Source: Pseudoalteromonas sp. DL-6 (GTDB lineage: Bacteria > Pseudomonadota > Gammaproteobacteria > Enterobacterales > Alteromonadaceae). Taken from it: DNA of 64,000 nucleotides. Shown piece after piece: positions 18,437 through 28,829 of this stretch (the first letter of the stretch is position 1; each line of letters opens with the position of its first letter). The notes beneath the pieces are model-generated. The model worked only from the letters and a program-made list of their open reading frames with translations, searched no databases and had not been told where the DNA came from. The DNA lies in the NCBI RefSeq assembly GCF_004328665.1, contig NZ_CP019771.1, forward strand, positions 558,001 through 622,000, written 5' to 3'. A program made the position numbers and the translations under genes.

Positions 18437-18868
18437 ATGGCTTTAGAGCGTACTTTTTCAATCGTAAAACCTGATGCAGTTGCTAAAAACCACATCGGCG
18501 CAATCTACAACCGTTTCGAAACTGCGGGTCTTAAAATCGTTGCAGCTAAAATGGTTCACCTTTCACAAGAGAAAGCTGAAGGTTTCTACGCTGAACACAG
18601 CGAACGTCCTTTCTTTGGCGCTTTAGTATCTTTCATGACATCTGGCCCAGTAATGGTTACCGTTCTTGAAGGCGAAAACGCTGTTCTTAAAAACCGTGAA
18701 ATCATGGGTGCTACTAACCCTGCTGAAGCACTAGCTGGCACTTTACGTGCAGACTACGCTGATAGCATCGACGAAAATGCGGTTCACGGTTCTGACGCTG
18801 TTGAATCTGCTGCTCGCGAAATCGCGTACTTCTTCGCTGACGAAGAACTTTGCCCACGTACTCGTTAA
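18437..18868 (+). CDS. ndk: Nucleoside diphosphate kinase
   Basis: A 143-residue Ndk that moves the gamma phosphate of ATP onto NDPs through a phosphohistidine. Lys11 in IVKPDAV, Arg/Thr positions in EIMGATNP, and the active-site His117 in [12 protein letters not shown] are all present. Length is the bacterial standard. GGAG lies 9 nt before the ATG. The gene has its own promoter-like element and a strong terminator, so it is separate from the rlmN block, as in many gammaproteobacteria where ndk precedes rlmN. Codon use is strongly biased to highly expressed codons. Confidence 0.97.
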   Translation: MALERTFSIVKPDAVAKNHIGAIYNRFETAGLKIVAAKMVHLSQEKAEGFYAEHSERPFFGALVSFMTSGPVMVTVLEGENAVLKNREIMGATNPAEALAGTLRADYADSIDENAVHGSDAVESAAREIAYFFADEELCPRTR

Positions 18869-18904
18869 TTCGAGTTCACAGCTAACCCTGTGATGCAAAG
18901 TATG

Positions 18905-18928
18905 AAAAGGGCTTTCGAGCCCTTTTTT
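18905..18928 (+). terminator. Rho-independent terminator of ndk
   Basis: AAAAGGGCT, a TTCG loop and AGCCC continue into a run of six Ts (18905-18928). It is the classic stable tetraloop terminator. Confidence 0.92.
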
Positions 18929-19051
18929 AGTCATTACGTAAAGTATTAACCGTTTATTTATGATGTTTTACTTAATGATTATAGTGGGTGAATTGTGTAC
19001 AATTCTCCCTTGTAAATTTTTACCATCACCGCCACCGATTGAGGTTGTTAC

Positions 19052-20182
19052 ATGACCGAGCAAAAAAAGATTAATTTATTAGATTTAAACCGAGATGCAA
19101 TGCGAGAACTATTCGTATCATTCGGTGAAAAGCCATTTCGTGGCGATCAGGTGATGAAGTGGATTTATCATTTCGGCGTAGATAATTTCGACGAAATGAG
19201 CAACGTAAACAAAAAACTCAAAGAAAAGCTTAAAAATGAGTGCGAAATTGTTGCGCCCGAAATTTCAGTTCGCCAGCAAGCCAGCGACGGTACTATTAAA
19301 TATGCATTAGTACTAGAAGGCGGCCAAGAAGTTGAAGCCGTGTGGATCCCAGAAAAAGATCGCGCCACGTTATGTGTATCATCTCAAGTGGGCTGTGCAC
19401 TGGAATGTACTTTTTGCTCAACGGCACAACAAGGCTTTAACCGTAACTTAAAAGTATCTGAAATTATCGGTCAAGTATGGCGTGTAGCCAAAGATATTGG
19501 CCTTGATGGCAACAGTGAAAAGCGCCCTGTCACTAACGTTGTAATGATGGGTATGGGAGAGCCGCTACTTAATGTTAAAAACGTAGTCCCGGCGATGGAA
19601 CTGATGATGGACGACTGGGGCTTTGGTTTATCTAAGCGCCGCGTCACATTAAGTACCTCAGGTGTGGTACCTGCCCTTGATTTATTGAAAGAAAAAATAG
19701 ACGTAGCGCTGGCAATTTCACTGCATGCGCCAGATAACGCCCTGCGTGATATTTTAGTACCGATCAATAAAAAATATCCAATTGAAGAATTTTTAGCGGC
19801 CTGTCGTCGTTACATTGACGGTTCAAAAGCCAATAAAGATGTGACAATTGAATATGTAATGCTTAACGGCGTTAACGATAGCACCGATCAGGCTCATGAA
19901 CTGGTTAAAACGCTAAAAGGTACGCCATCTAAGGTAAACCTCATTCCGTTTAACCCATTCCCAGGTAATGAATATACCCGTTCAAGTAACAGTCGAATTG
20001 ACCGTTTCTCTAAAGTATTACAAGCTGCGGGTATTACCTGTATTGTTCGTCGTACTCGCGGGGATGACATTGATGCTGCATGTGGTCAGTTAGCTGGCGA
20101 TGTTGTAGACCGTACTAAGCGTATGGCTAAAAAGAAAATGCGCGATGAAAACGCGATTGCAGTGAATATTCATCAAGCTTAA
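19052..20182 (+). CDS. rlmN: RlmN, dual-specificity 23S rRNA A2503 / tRNA A37 C2-methyltransferase
   Basis: A 376-residue radical-SAM methyltransferase. The 4Fe-4S cluster ligands are Cys115, Cys119 and Cys122 in [10 protein letters not shown]. The second catalytic Cys, which forms the methylene-protein intermediate, is Cys344 in [20 protein letters not shown] and STSGVVP are further SAM-site motifs. It opens the conserved rlmN-pilF-rodZ-ispG-hisS-yfgM-bamB-der block. A long imperfect hairpin follows before pilF, so read-through may be modulated. Confidence 0.97.
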   Translation: MTEQKKINLLDLNRDAMRELFVSFGEKPFRGDQVMKWIYHFGVDNFDEMSNVNKKLKEKLKNECEIVAPEISVRQQASDGTIKYALVLEGGQEVEAVWIPEKDRATLCVSSQVGCALECTFCSTAQQGFNRNLKVSEIIGQVWRVAKDIGLDGNSEKRPVTNVVMMGMGEPLLNVKNVVPAMELMMDDWGFGLSKRRVTLSTSGVVPALDLLKEKIDVALAISLHAPDNALRDILVPINKKYPIEEFLAACRRYIDGSKANKDVTIEYVMLNGVNDSTDQAHELVKTLKGTPSKVNLIPFNPFPGNEYTRSSNSRIDRFSKVLQAAGITCIVRRTRGDDIDAACGQLAGDVVDRTKRMAKKKMRDENAIAVNIHQA

Positions 20183-20200
20183 TATTTGCTGAGTAATCAG

Positions 20201-20254
20201 AAGTCTTTGTGATATGTCGTTTATTTTTAAATAAATGATGCAACACAAAGGCTT
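20201..20254. other. Long imperfect hairpin between rlmN and pilF
   Basis: Bases 20201-20224 can pair with 20231-20254 around a 6-nt loop. The 24-bp stem has two mismatches and four positions that become G-U pairs in the plus-strand RNA. No T-run follows, so it may be a processing or stability element and not an intrinsic terminator. Confidence 0.5.
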
Positions 20255-20298
20255 TGAGGTAAGATAGAGGTTATGGATATAAATAAAGAGACAAAGTA

Positions 20299-21261
20299 AT
20301 GCGATCTTTACTTACGTTAGCACTATCAACACTGTTTTTGAGCGGTTGTGTTACTGAAAATAGTTACAACGGCAGCGATAAACCAGTTCTCGAAAATAAA
20401 ATTAATAACGATGGTGCTGCTCGCACGCGCATTGCGTTGGCGTTACAGTATTTAAGTACAGGTAATAACTCTCAAGCAAAATATAACTTAGAACGTGCTA
20501 ATGAGTACGCTCCTAACTTACCCGAAGTACACTACTCTTTAGCATACTATTATCAACAAGTTGGCGAAAATGGATTAGCCGACAAAGCCTATCAAAAAGC
20601 ACTGGCTATTAAGCCAAACGATCCTAACACCTTAAATAACTATGGCACGTTTTTGTGCAGCATTAATGAGTATGATCGCGCTACCGATCAATTTTTAAAA
20701 GCGATTGAAATACCTAGTTATATTCGTGTAGCACAAAGCTATGAAAATTTAGCTCTATGTGCCATTGAGTTTAACGATTTCACTAACGCCGAAAGCTATT
20801 TTCAGCAGGCGCTAAACCATAGCTCACAACGCGCATCTACATTAATAAGTTTAGCCGCTTTATATTATGCAAAAAGTGACTTGTACAAAGCCAGTAACTT
20901 AATAAAACGTTATGACGACACCGCGCAAGTTTCTTCTCGCGCCTTGTTGCTTGGTTATTTAGTTAAACAGCGTATGGGCAGAATTGAAGAAGCAGAAAAA
21001 ATTGCGGCAACTTTATTACAAACTTACCCTAGTAGTATGCAAGCTAACGCAATTCGCGATAACCAGTTAAGACAAACAGAATTTGAAGTACTGCGTGAAA
21101 AATACCGCCAAGCACAGCTAGATGAATTGCAAGAAGGCAGTCAATCCAATCAAATTATTGCTGAGCCAAAAATAAAGGTTATTCGTAAAAAGAGCCCCGT
21201 GCAGGCTTCAAATAGCGAAGCGTCAATTGAGCAAACTAAAACAAATACGCTAGATGATTAA
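20299..21261 (+). CDS. pilF: PilF/PilW, type IV pilus biogenesis TPR lipoprotein
   Basis: A 320-residue lipoprotein with signal MRSLLTLALSTLFLSGC (lipidated Cys17). About six tetratricopeptide repeats fill residues 35-240 (for example ALQYLSTGNNSQAKYNLERA and ADKAYQKALAIKPNDPNTL). PilF/PilW is the outer-membrane pilotin needed for multimerisation and localisation of the PilQ secretin. Homologues are about 250 residues; here the extra 60 C-terminal residues are polar and Lys/Gln-rich (EPKIKVIRKKSP) and look disordered. The position between rlmN and rodZ is the usual gammaproteobacterial location. Confidence 0.92.
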   Translation: MRSLLTLALSTLFLSGCVTENSYNGSDKPVLENKINNDGAARTRIALALQYLSTGNNSQAKYNLERANEYAPNLPEVHYSLAYYYQQVGENGLADKAYQKALAIKPNDPNTLNNYGTFLCSINEYDRATDQFLKAIEIPSYIRVAQSYENLALCAIEFNDFTNAESYFQQALNHSSQRASTLISLAALYYAKSDLYKASNLIKRYDDTAQVSSRALLLGYLVKQRMGRIEEAEKIAATLLQTYPSSMQANAIRDNQLRQTEFEVLREKYRQAQLDELQEGSQSNQIIAEPKIKVIRKKSPVQASNSEASIEQTKTNTLDD

Positions 21262-21331
21262 CCCCCTTTAACTGTAAACAAAAATATAGCGTAAAGGGTG
21301 ACGCGTAAATGCGTGTTTTAGGGTAAAGCAA

Positions 21332-21361
21332 TTTAGCATTTCAGTGTGATAAAATGCTAAA
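21332..21361. other. Hairpin in the 302-bp gap between pilF and rodZ
   Basis: TTTAGCATTT (21332-21341) and AAATGCTAAA (21352-21361) form a perfect 10-bp stem with a 10-nt loop. No T-run follows on the plus strand. I see no gene in 21262-21563; the rest is AT-rich leader, so this may be a weak terminator or a leader structure for the rodZ operon. Confidence 0.45.
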
Positions 21362-21563
21362 CTGCTACGGATAAGGTGTATTAAAGCACTTAAAAACAGA
21401 TAAGCTTTAGCTAAACACCACAAAGTTATTATAGTATTGCATGTAGTACCTTTTTTTAATGCGCCTTAGCAACAAGAATTAACTAAAAATAAAAACGAAG
21501 TCTTACTCTTGCTGTTAAGCTAAAACATAAACTTTTACTAGTGGATCCAAACTGATACACATT

Positions 21564-22433
21564 ATGAATGAAGATAATACACAACCGCAGAGCGATGAAC
21601 CCTCTGTAGGTCAAATACTAAAAACACATAGAGAAAATGCAAATATTAGCCTTGCTAAGATTGCCTCGTTATTAAAATTAACTGAATCACAAGTTCAGCA
21701 TATTGAAAACGATGAATATCATTTACTGGGCGCAAAAACATTTGTTAAAGGCTATATAAAAAATTACTGTCGCACACTCAACATTGATAGCACCGCTATT
21801 TTAGCCATGCTGCCTGCTTTTAGCACATCAGATAAGCCAGTAGATATGCAAAGCTTTTCAAGACGTACAGAAAAAGAAGCGCATGACAGTCGACTGATGA
21901 CGGTAAGCTATTTAATACTAGCCATTGTTATTGGTTCATCAGCTGTATGGTGGTGGCAAAATGCAACGCCTATTGATGAACAAACTAACACTATTAATGC
22001 TAATAATTCATTTATTACTCAGCAACAAGAAAATACAAAACGACTTGCTGAAGCGGCTGATGAAGCGCTATTAGATGATGTTGAGCCTGCGCAACAAACA
22101 AATTCAGCATTACAAAATGAGCAACAAACTATTCAGGCTGCTCCCCTAAACGACGCACAAAGCCCGAGTGAGCCAACAAACACTGATTTAAGCACTATTT
22201 TTATGATGTTTAATGACGAGAGCTGGGTAGAAATTCACGATGCCAACGATGAAAAAATTGCATTTGGTGTAAAAAAAGCAGGCTACGAAATGACCTTAAC
22301 TGGTGTAGCGCCTTTTTCAGTGGTTTTAGGCAAGCATGATGTTGTAAGTATTACCCTAAATGGTGAGCCAGTTGATATTTCGGCTTTTCCTAAAAACCGT
22401 TTAGCTAAATTTAAATTACCCTTAGCAGAGTAG
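21564..22433 (+). CDS. rodZ: RodZ, cytoskeletal shape protein
   Basis: A 289-residue bitopic inner-membrane protein. Residues about 15-80 form a Xre-type helix-turn-helix domain ([20 protein letters not shown]) that binds MreB. A transmembrane helix spans about 112-131. A Gln/Asn-rich periplasmic linker leads to a C-terminal DUF4115 domain (about 205-289; [18 protein letters not shown]). RodZ couples MreB to the elongation machinery and sets rod shape. The stop is 5 nt before ispG, so the two are co-transcribed. Confidence 0.95.
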   Translation: MNEDNTQPQSDEPSVGQILKTHRENANISLAKIASLLKLTESQVQHIENDEYHLLGAKTFVKGYIKNYCRTLNIDSTAILAMLPAFSTSDKPVDMQSFSRRTEKEAHDSRLMTVSYLILAIVIGSSAVWWWQNATPIDEQTNTINANNSFITQQQENTKRLAEAADEALLDDVEPAQQTNSALQNEQQTIQAAPLNDAQSPSEPTNTDLSTIFMMFNDESWVEIHDANDEKIAFGVKKAGYEMTLTGVAPFSVVLGKHDVVSITLNGEPVDISAFPKNRLAKFKLPLAE

Positions 22434-22438
22434 TCGCT

Positions 22439-23557
22439 ATGTTTTCAGAATCTCCTATAAAACGCAGAAAATCCACCCGCATTAATGTGGGTAATGTTCC
22501 AATTGGTGATGGTGCACCAATTGCCGTGCAGTCAATGACTAACACAGACACAATGGACATTGATGCCACTGTAGCTCAAATTCAAGCGATTCAAGATGCC
22601 GGTGCTGACATAGTCCGTGTATCTGTTCCAACTATGGATGCCGCTGAAGCATTTAAAAGTATTAAAGAGCAGGTATCGATACCGCTAGTTGCTGATATTC
22701 ACTTTGACTACCGCATTGCATTAAAAGTAGCAAAGTATGGCGTTGATTGTTTACGTATCAACCCAGGAAACATTGGCAGTGAAGAGCGTATTAGAGCGGT
22801 TGTCGACTCAGCTCGAGAGCACAACATTCCAATTCGTATTGGCGTAAATGGTGGCTCACTTGAGCGCGACCTACAAGAAAAATACGGCGAGCCAACACCT
22901 GAAGCCCTACTTGAATCGGCTATGCGCCATGTAGATATATTACGTCGCTTAGACTTTGACCAATTTAAAATCTCGGTGAAAGCGTCAGACGTATTTTTAG
23001 CGGTTGGCGCGTATCGTCTACTTGCAAAAGAAATCGACCAGCCACTGCATTTAGGTATTACCGAAGCAGGCGGCATGCGCTCTGGTTCAGTTAAATCAGC
23101 CGTTGGTTTAGGCATGCTATTGGCTGAAGGTATTGGTGACACACTGCGTGTATCACTAGCAGCGGATCCGGTACAAGAAATAAAAGTAGGCTTTGATATA
23201 TTAAAATCATTGCGTATTCGCTCTCGCGGCATTAATTTTATTGCCTGCCCTAGCTGTTCACGCCAAGAGTTTGATGTAGTGAGCACCATGAATCAACTTG
23301 AAGAGCGTTTAGAAGATATTATTGAGCCAGTTTCAGTGTCAGTCATTGGCTGTGTGGTTAACGGACCAGGCGAAGCATTAGTGAGTGATATTGGTCTTGC
23401 CGGCGCAAACCGTCGCTCAGGTTTATACATTAATGGCGAACGCCAAAAAGCCCGAATTGATAACAATAATATTGTTGATCAACTTGAAGGCTATGTACGC
23501 GATTTCATTGAACACAAGCAACAGCAAACTCCAATCGACATAAAAATCGTAGAGTGA
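22439..23557 (+). CDS. ispG: 4-hydroxy-3-methylbut-2-enyl-diphosphate synthase IspG
   Basis: A 372-residue enzyme of the MEP isoprenoid pathway that converts MEcPP to HMBPP with a 4Fe-4S cluster. Cluster ligands Cys270 and Cys273 (IACPSCSR), Cys305 ([12 protein letters not shown]) and Glu312 can be placed, at the same numbers as in E. coli. The N-terminal TIM barrel begins [22 protein letters not shown]. It follows rodZ by 5 nt. Some 187 bp with a TATAAT-like element separate it from hisS, suggesting hisS also has its own promoter. Confidence 0.97.
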   Translation: MFSESPIKRRKSTRINVGNVPIGDGAPIAVQSMTNTDTMDIDATVAQIQAIQDAGADIVRVSVPTMDAAEAFKSIKEQVSIPLVADIHFDYRIALKVAKYGVDCLRINPGNIGSEERIRAVVDSAREHNIPIRIGVNGGSLERDLQEKYGEPTPEALLESAMRHVDILRRLDFDQFKISVKASDVFLAVGAYRLLAKEIDQPLHLGITEAGGMRSGSVKSAVGLGMLLAEGIGDTLRVSLAADPVQEIKVGFDILKSLRIRSRGINFIACPSCSRQEFDVVSTMNQLEERLEDIIEPVSVSVIGCVVNGPGEALVSDIGLAGANRRSGLYINGERQKARIDNNNIVDQLEGYVRDFIEHKQQQTPIDIKIVE

Positions 23558-23668
23558 TGTGTTGTTACAACACTATGTATTTAAATGACCTTTTTTAGTC
23601 GCGGTATTCACAACGTAGTATAAATTACGTACGCTCCGCTACGCTCGCAATTACCTTATAGTTAAGGT

Positions 23669-23674
23669 TATAAT
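23669..23674 (+). promoter_or_regulatory. Possible -10 element upstream of hisS
   Basis: A perfect TATAAT lies about 70 bp before the hisS start in the 187-bp ispG-hisS gap. No convincing -35 is seen at 17-18 bp. Confidence 0.3.
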
Positions 23675-23744
23675 GCAGGGTCGATTTTTTAGTTTTACGT
23701 GGTTGCAGCCCAGGGTTGCACATAAACAGATTTAGGATTTATCA

Positions 23745-25025
23745 GTGGCAAAACAAATTCAGGCAGTTCGCGGTATGAACGATTGCCTGCCAGGCGATAC
23801 GCAAGTTTGGCAGAAAGTAGAACACATTTTACGCGAGACCGTATCATCGTTTGGTTATCAAGAAATTCGTTTTCCAATTGTAGAATCAACCGACCTATTT
23901 AAACGCTCTATTGGTGAAGTAACCGATATAGTAGAAAAAGAAATGTACACCTTTGCCGATCGTAACGGCGACAATTTAACCTTGCGCCCGGAAGGGACTG
24001 CAGTTTGTGTACGTGCAGGTAACGAAAATGGCCTGTTATACAATCAAGAACAACGCCTTTGGTACATGGGCCCTATGTTTCGCCATGAACGCCCACAAAA
24101 AGGTCGTTACCGTCAATTTCATCAGTTTGGTTTAGAGACTTTTGGTATTGCCAGCGCCGATATTGACGCCGAGGTTATTTTACTCACGGCGCAACTTTGG
24201 GAAGCATTTGGCATTACTGACCATGTGCGTTTAGAACTTAATTCATTAGGTTCAAACGAAGCTCGCGCAAAGTACCGCGATGCCTTAATCGCCTTTTTAG
24301 AACAACATACCGATGTACTAGATGAAGATTCAAAACGTCGTATGTACTCTAACCCACTGCGCGTTTTGGATACTAAAAATCCAGACATTCAGGCAATCTT
24401 AGTCGATGCACCAAAGTTATCTGAACATTTAGATGCTGAATCAAAAGAACATTTTGAAAATTTATGTGAACGATTAGATGCCGCAGGCGTCAAATACACG
24501 GTTAATGAAAAGCTGGTACGTGGCTTAGATTATTACAACCGCACTGTATTTGAATGGGTAACCGACAGCTTAGGTGCACAAGGTACTGTATGTGCTGGTG
24601 GTCGTTATGATGGTTTAGTAGAACAATTAGGCGGTAAATCAACCCCTGCGGTAGGTTTCGCGATGGGTTTAGAGCGCTTGGTTTTACTGCTTCAAGCACT
24701 TGAATGTGTAGGTGACATACGCCGTAGTGCTGATGTATATTTAGCAGCTATGGGCGACAAAGCCAGTATTCAAGCGCCTATAATTGCATCTACCTTACGT
24801 CGTGATGTACCTGGATTACGCGTAATGGTGCACGCTGGCGGTGGTAACTTTAAAAAACAACTTAAACGTGCTGATAAAAGCGATGCTCTCGTCGCAATTA
24901 TTATCGGTGAAGATGAATTAGAGCAAGGCGTTGTGACTATTAAATACTTACGTGAACGTAAAGAACAAGTCACACTAGAACTAGAACAAGCTAAAACGTT
25001 ACTTGCAGAACTAATTAATAGCTAA
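23745..25025 (+). CDS. hisS: Histidyl-tRNA synthetase (GTG start)
   Basis: A 426-residue class II synthetase that charges tRNA-His. The start is GTG at 23745, supported by AGGA upstream and by the conserved N-terminus [15 protein letters not shown]. Motif 2 ([20 protein letters not shown]), the histidine-specific loops [15 protein letters not shown] and AGGRYDGL, motif 3 (GFAMGLERL) and the C-terminal anticodon-binding domain are all visible. It sits in the conserved ispG-hisS-yfgM-bamB order. The weak GTG start may help tune expression. Confidence 0.97.
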   Translation: MAKQIQAVRGMNDCLPGDTQVWQKVEHILRETVSSFGYQEIRFPIVESTDLFKRSIGEVTDIVEKEMYTFADRNGDNLTLRPEGTAVCVRAGNENGLLYNQEQRLWYMGPMFRHERPQKGRYRQFHQFGLETFGIASADIDAEVILLTAQLWEAFGITDHVRLELNSLGSNEARAKYRDALIAFLEQHTDVLDEDSKRRMYSNPLRVLDTKNPDIQAILVDAPKLSEHLDAESKEHFENLCERLDAAGVKYTVNEKLVRGLDYYNRTVFEWVTDSLGAQGTVCAGGRYDGLVEQLGGKSTPAVGFAMGLERLVLLLQALECVGDIRRSADVYLAAMGDKASIQAPIIASTLRRDVPGLRVMVHAGGGNFKKQLKRADKSDALVAIIIGEDELEQGVVTIKYLRERKEQVTLELEQAKTLLAELINS

Positions 25026-25069
25026 ATTATATAAAGCGTAAGTAGTGAAGCGCTTTAACAGAGGTAAGC

Positions 25070-25690
25070 ATGGAAATTTATTCAACAGAAGAACAACAAG
25101 CAGAAGCAATTAAACGCTTTTTTCGTGAAAACGGCCTTTCACTAGCGTTAGGCGTTATTGTTGGTTTAGGTGGTTTATATGGCTGGAAAGCATACAACCA
25201 AAATCAAATAACGACTGCAGAGCAAGCATCTGATGCATACACTAAGCTTGTTGAAAGCGACAGCGTATTAGCGTCTGCTGATGCATTTATCAGTGAAAAC
25301 AAAGACACTCAGTACGCAACTCTAGCGGCATTTGTTGCTGCAAAAGAAGCTGTAGATGCCCAAAACTTAGATTTAGCAAATGAAAAATTAAGCTGGATTG
25401 TAACTAACGTTGATAACGCCCAGCTTAAAGCCATTGCAACAACACGTTTAGCACGTGTGCAAATTGCTCAGCAGCAATACGATGATGCATTGAGTACATT
25501 AAATGCTCCTCTTCCTGAAGCATTTAACGCAAATGTGGCTGAATTAAAAGGTGATATTTACACTCAACAAGGCAATAAAGAGCAAGCACGCGTAGCTTAC
25601 CAAGCTGCTGTTGATGCAGGTGGATTAACGAGTAATCCTCTTTTACAAATTAAGTTAGATGACCTAGCAGTAACTAGCCCAGCGGCATAA
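25070..25690 (+). CDS. yfgM: YfgM, ancillary SecYEG translocon subunit
   Basis: A 206-residue inner-membrane protein with a short cytoplasmic N-terminus (EIYSTEEQQAEAIKRFFREN), one transmembrane helix near residues 22-40 (LSLALGVIVGLGGLYGW) and a periplasmic TPR-like helical domain. E. coli YfgM pairs with PpiD at the Sec translocon and helps hand substrates to periplasmic chaperones. The gene lies 44 nt after hisS and 10 nt before bamB, consistent with a joint role in envelope protein export. Confidence 0.94.
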   Translation: MEIYSTEEQQAEAIKRFFRENGLSLALGVIVGLGGLYGWKAYNQNQITTAEQASDAYTKLVESDSVLASADAFISENKDTQYATLAAFVAAKEAVDAQNLDLANEKLSWIVTNVDNAQLKAIATTRLARVQIAQQQYDDALSTLNAPLPEAFNANVAELKGDIYTQQGNKEQARVAYQAAVDAGGLTSNPLLQIKLDDLAVTSPAA

Positions 25691-25700
25691 GGTTTTAGGC

Positions 25701-26879
25701 ATGAGAAAAATAACAACAGCAACGCTTGCCCTATGTATGGCAACCCTAATGGGGTGTTCTTCAAGTGATGACGAAGAAGAACTGGTGCTTCCAGAAATAG
25801 CCAATCAATTTGAAACTGATGTGGTATGGCAAGAATCAATTGGTAGTGGTGTAGAGCATTACTTTTCACGCTTATCACCTGCTGTTTATAAAGAGACAGT
25901 GTATGTTGCTAGCCGTGAAGGCCAAGTAGAAGCCTTATCACTTGCCAATGGCGATACCCAATGGGAAACCGACGTTCGCCAAGATTTATCGTTTTGGCCT
26001 TGGAGCGATAACGATAGTGCAAAATTATCAGGCGGAATATTACAAGCTTATGGTAAAATCTATTTAGGCTCTGAACATGGTTATGTAATTGCACTTGACC
26101 GTGAGACTGGTAAAGAAATCTGGCGTAAAAAAGTACCTGGCGAATCACTCTCTAAACCCGCTGCAGGCGATGGCTTAATCTTTGTAAATTTAGCCTCAGG
26201 TAAGTTACTTGCGCTTCACCCAGATACTGGTGAAGAACGCTGGAGCTTTGAGCAAGAAGTGCCACCGCTGACTTTACGCGGTCAAAGTTCACCTACTGTG
26301 GCTAACGGTGGTGTGTTACTAGGCCTAGAAACAGGTAAGTTAAGTGTTTTAATTTCTGAGAGTGGCTACTCGGCATGGAGTGCAGAAATTGCAGTGCCAA
26401 AAGGCGCATCAGAGTTTGAACGTTTAGTTGATGTAGATACGCAGCCGATCATTAGCGGTCCATTTGCTTACGCTATTGCATACAATGGTAACTTATCAGC
26501 AGTAGATATTCGTTCAGGTAATGTTGTATGGAAACGTGAATACAGCAGCTACCGTGAAATTAGCATGGATTTGCAAACAATTTACGTTGTTGATAGTAAC
26601 GGCGTTGTTTATGCACTTGATAAAGATTCAGGCATTGAACGTTGGAGCCAACCCGCTCTACGTGGCTGGTACTTAACAGGTCCAGCGGTTGCCGGTAATT
26701 ATTTAGCGTTAGGTGACCAAGAAGGCAATTTGCATTGGTTAAATAAAGAAACTGGCGAGCTAGTATCTCGTGAAGACTTTGACAGCTCAGGTTTTTTTGT
26801 TGAGCCCGTTGTCGCTGACGATAAATTGATTTTATACACCCGCGATGGTGAAGTTAGCGCGGTAAAAATACCGAACTAA
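25701..26879 (+). CDS. bamB: BamB, beta-barrel assembly machinery lipoprotein
   Basis: A 392-residue outer-membrane lipoprotein. The signal ends in LMGC with the lipidated Cys19, followed by an acidic linker (SSSDDEEE). The rest is an eight-bladed propeller of PQQ-like repeats, for example ALDRETGKEIWRKKVPGE and LHPDTGEERWSFEQ. BamB binds the POTRA domains of BamA and assists outer-membrane protein insertion. It follows yfgM by 10 nt and is separated from der by two hairpins. Confidence 0.96.
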   Translation: MRKITTATLALCMATLMGCSSSDDEEELVLPEIANQFETDVVWQESIGSGVEHYFSRLSPAVYKETVYVASREGQVEALSLANGDTQWETDVRQDLSFWPWSDNDSAKLSGGILQAYGKIYLGSEHGYVIALDRETGKEIWRKKVPGESLSKPAAGDGLIFVNLASGKLLALHPDTGEERWSFEQEVPPLTLRGQSSPTVANGGVLLGLETGKLSVLISESGYSAWSAEIAVPKGASEFERLVDVDTQPIISGPFAYAIAYNGNLSAVDIRSGNVVWKREYSSYREISMDLQTIYVVDSNGVVYALDKDSGIERWSQPALRGWYLTGPAVAGNYLALGDQEGNLHWLNKETGELVSREDFDSSGFFVEPVVADDKLILYTRDGEVSAVKIPN

Positions 26880-26885
26880 CTGTCT

Positions 26886-26922
26886 ACTATTAGTGTAAGG
26901 CACTAATAGTTAATTATTTTTT
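26886..26922 (+). terminator. First of two tandem terminator hairpins after bamB
   Basis: ACTATTAGTG (26886-26895) pairs perfectly with CACTAATAGT (26901-26910) over a 5-nt loop, and a T-rich stretch (taattattttttg) follows. Confidence 0.7.
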
Positions 26923-26924
26923 GT

Positions 26925-26957
26925 AAGGCTTCGCACTGCGAAGCCTTTTGTTGTTTT
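26925..26957 (+). terminator. Second tandem terminator hairpin before der
   Basis: AAGGCTTCG and CGAAGCCTT (26925-26933 with 26939-26947) form a 9-bp GC-richer stem with a 5-nt loop, followed by ttttgttgtttttt. It lies only 25 bp before the der ATG, so der needs a promoter within this gap or depends on partial read-through. Confidence 0.78.
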
Positions 26958-26972
26958 TTAAAGAGGTAGTTT

Positions 26973-28442
26973 ATGCTTCCCGTGATCGCTCTTGTAGGGC
27001 GACCCAATGTGGGCAAATCCACATTATTTAACCGTTTAACACGTACTCGTGATGCACTCGTTGCCGACTTTCCTGGCTTAACGCGTGATAGAAAATATGG
27101 CCAAGCAAATTACGATGGCTTTGAATTTATCGTGGTAGATACGGGCGGTATTGATGGCTCAGAAGAAGGTATCGAAACCGAAATGGCTGATCAGTCATTA
27201 CTAGCCATTGAAGAAGCGGATATTGTTTTATTTTTAGTTGATGCTCGCGTGGGTATGACAGTGGCTGATCAAGCTATTGCTAACCACTTACGTAAGCAAG
27301 AAAAGAAAAGCTTTGTTGTTGCCAATAAAACAGACGGCATTGATGCCGACTCAAACTGTGCTGAATTTTATCAACTTTCACTTGGTGAAGTTCATCATAT
27401 CGCTGCCGCACATGGCCGTGGTATTACTTTACTGCTTGAGCAAACTCTTCAGCCTGTTATTGCTGAACTTGCCGCTCTTGATGAAGATGTAGCCGATGAC
27501 GATGAAGAACTTATCGACTTATATCAAGAAGGTGAAGAAGATGACACCGATCACCAAGCGTTTGCCGACAAGCCGGTAAAGCTGGCAATTATTGGTCGTC
27601 CAAATGTAGGTAAGTCAACCCTTACTAACCGTATACTAGGTGAAGATCGTGTTATTGTATACGATATGCCAGGTACAACCCGCGACTCAATTTACATTCC
27701 GATGACCCGTAACGACAAAGAATATATTCTTATCGATACCGCTGGTGTGCGTAAACGTAAAAAAGTAAGTGACGTGGTTGAGAAATTCTCAGTCATTAAA
27801 ACGCTACAAGCAATCGAAGATTGTAACGTGGTGTTATTAGTGGTTGATGCCCGCGATGGTATTTCTGATCAAGACTTAAGCCTGTTAGGTTTTGCGCTTA
27901 ACTCAGGGCGCTCATTAGTTATTGCCGTGAATAAGTGGGATGGTCTAGATAACTACGTTAAAGACCGTATTAAGACTGAGCTTGATCGTCGTTTAGGCTT
28001 TATTGATTTTGCCCGCCTACACTTTATCTCTGCTCTGCATGGTACTGGTGTTGGTCATTTATTTGAATCAGTTGACGAAGCGTATGAGTCGGCAACTAAG
28101 CGGATTAGTACTGCTATGTTGCGTCGTATTATGGACATGGCACAAGCGGATCATCAGCCACCACTTGTTCGTGGACGTCGTGTTAAGCTTAAGTATGCGC
28201 ATGCTGGGGGCTACAATCCGCCACGTATCGTTATTCATGGTAACCAAGTACATGACTTACCTGATAGCTACAAACGCTACTTAATGAACTACTACCGTAA
28301 AGCACTTAAGATTATGGGTACGCCAATCAAAATTGAATTTAGAGAAGGTGATAACCCATTTGCAGGGCGTACGAATAAAGTAACGCTGTCGCAAAAACGT
28401 AAAATTCGCGCGTTTAGTAAAGAAAACCGCAATAAAAGCTAG
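26973..28442 (+). CDS. der: Der (EngA), ribosome-assembly double GTPase
   Basis: A 489-residue essential GTPase for 50S assembly. Two GTP-binding domains are present, each with GRPNVGKS: the first near residues 9-16, the second near 206-213. They are separated by an acidic linker ([22 protein letters not shown]). Switch motifs DTGG and DTAG, and NKTD and NKWD, are intact. The C-terminal KH-like domain ends [19 protein letters not shown] with a basic tail. The stop TAG is the TAG of the first GCTAGGT unit of a 10-copy heptamer repeat, so expansion or contraction leaves the protein unchanged. Confidence 0.97.
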   Translation: MLPVIALVGRPNVGKSTLFNRLTRTRDALVADFPGLTRDRKYGQANYDGFEFIVVDTGGIDGSEEGIETEMADQSLLAIEEADIVLFLVDARVGMTVADQAIANHLRKQEKKSFVVANKTDGIDADSNCAEFYQLSLGEVHHIAAAHGRGITLLLEQTLQPVIAELAALDEDVADDDEELIDLYQEGEEDDTDHQAFADKPVKLAIIGRPNVGKSTLTNRILGEDRVIVYDMPGTTRDSIYIPMTRNDKEYILIDTAGVRKRKKVSDVVEKFSVIKTLQAIEDCNVVLLVVDARDGISDQDLSLLGFALNSGRSLVIAVNKWDGLDNYVKDRIKTELDRRLGFIDFARLHFISALHGTGVGHLFESVDEAYESATKRISTAMLRRIMDMAQADHQPPLVRGRRVKLKYAHAGGYNPPRIVIHGNQVHDLPDSYKRYLMNYYRKALKIMGTPIKIEFREGDNPFAGRTNKVTLSQKRKIRAFSKENRNKS

Positions 28443-28507
28443 GTGCTAGGTGCTAGGTGCTAGGTGCTAGGTGCTAGGTGCTAGGTGCTAGGTGCTAGGT
28501 GCTAGGT
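28438..28507. repeat. Ten perfect tandem copies of GCTAGGT at the 3' end of der
   Basis: Seventy bp consist of exactly ten GCTAGGT heptamers, beginning in the last der codon and ending 8 bp before the der terminator stem. The array is thus transcribed into the der 3' UTR. It shares the TAGGT core with the heptamer array at 63801-63865. Confidence 0.97.
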
Positions 28508-28514
28508 CAAAATT

Positions 28515-28549
28515 AAATAGCGTACAATAAAAGTACGCTATTTTTTTTA
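28515..28549 (+). terminator. Rho-independent terminator of der
   Basis: AAATAGCGTAC (28515-28525) pairs perfectly with GTACGCTATTT (28533-28543) and runs into nine Ts. The remainder of the gap to 28829 is AT-rich and holds no gene I can support. Confidence 0.92.
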
Positions 28550-28829
28550 TCTAAAATAAAGTAATAGTACTCGTAAAAGGGTTATTTGACGTCAAAGTGC
28601 AAAGCGTATGGTTGCCCCACATACCCTTGGTAAAGCTGTCTATGTGCTGTTTAAATCATTATTCTTAAAAAATTATTTCTTCGTTGTTTATATAAATAAA
28701 ATAAGTAAGGAGAGCAATTAAACACACGCATTAATGTTATAAAACAACGCATTAATTGAGTGAACTTGTTATTATCATAAAATCAGCGCGCATAAATAAT
28801 AATTAAAATTTTAAAAAGTGAAATTCAAC

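Noticed and set aside
22708..23289. Long 193-codon frame antisense to ispG
   Set aside because: It lies wholly inside the highly conserved ispG gene. Composition is Ser/Arg-rich as expected for a reverse-frame shadow.
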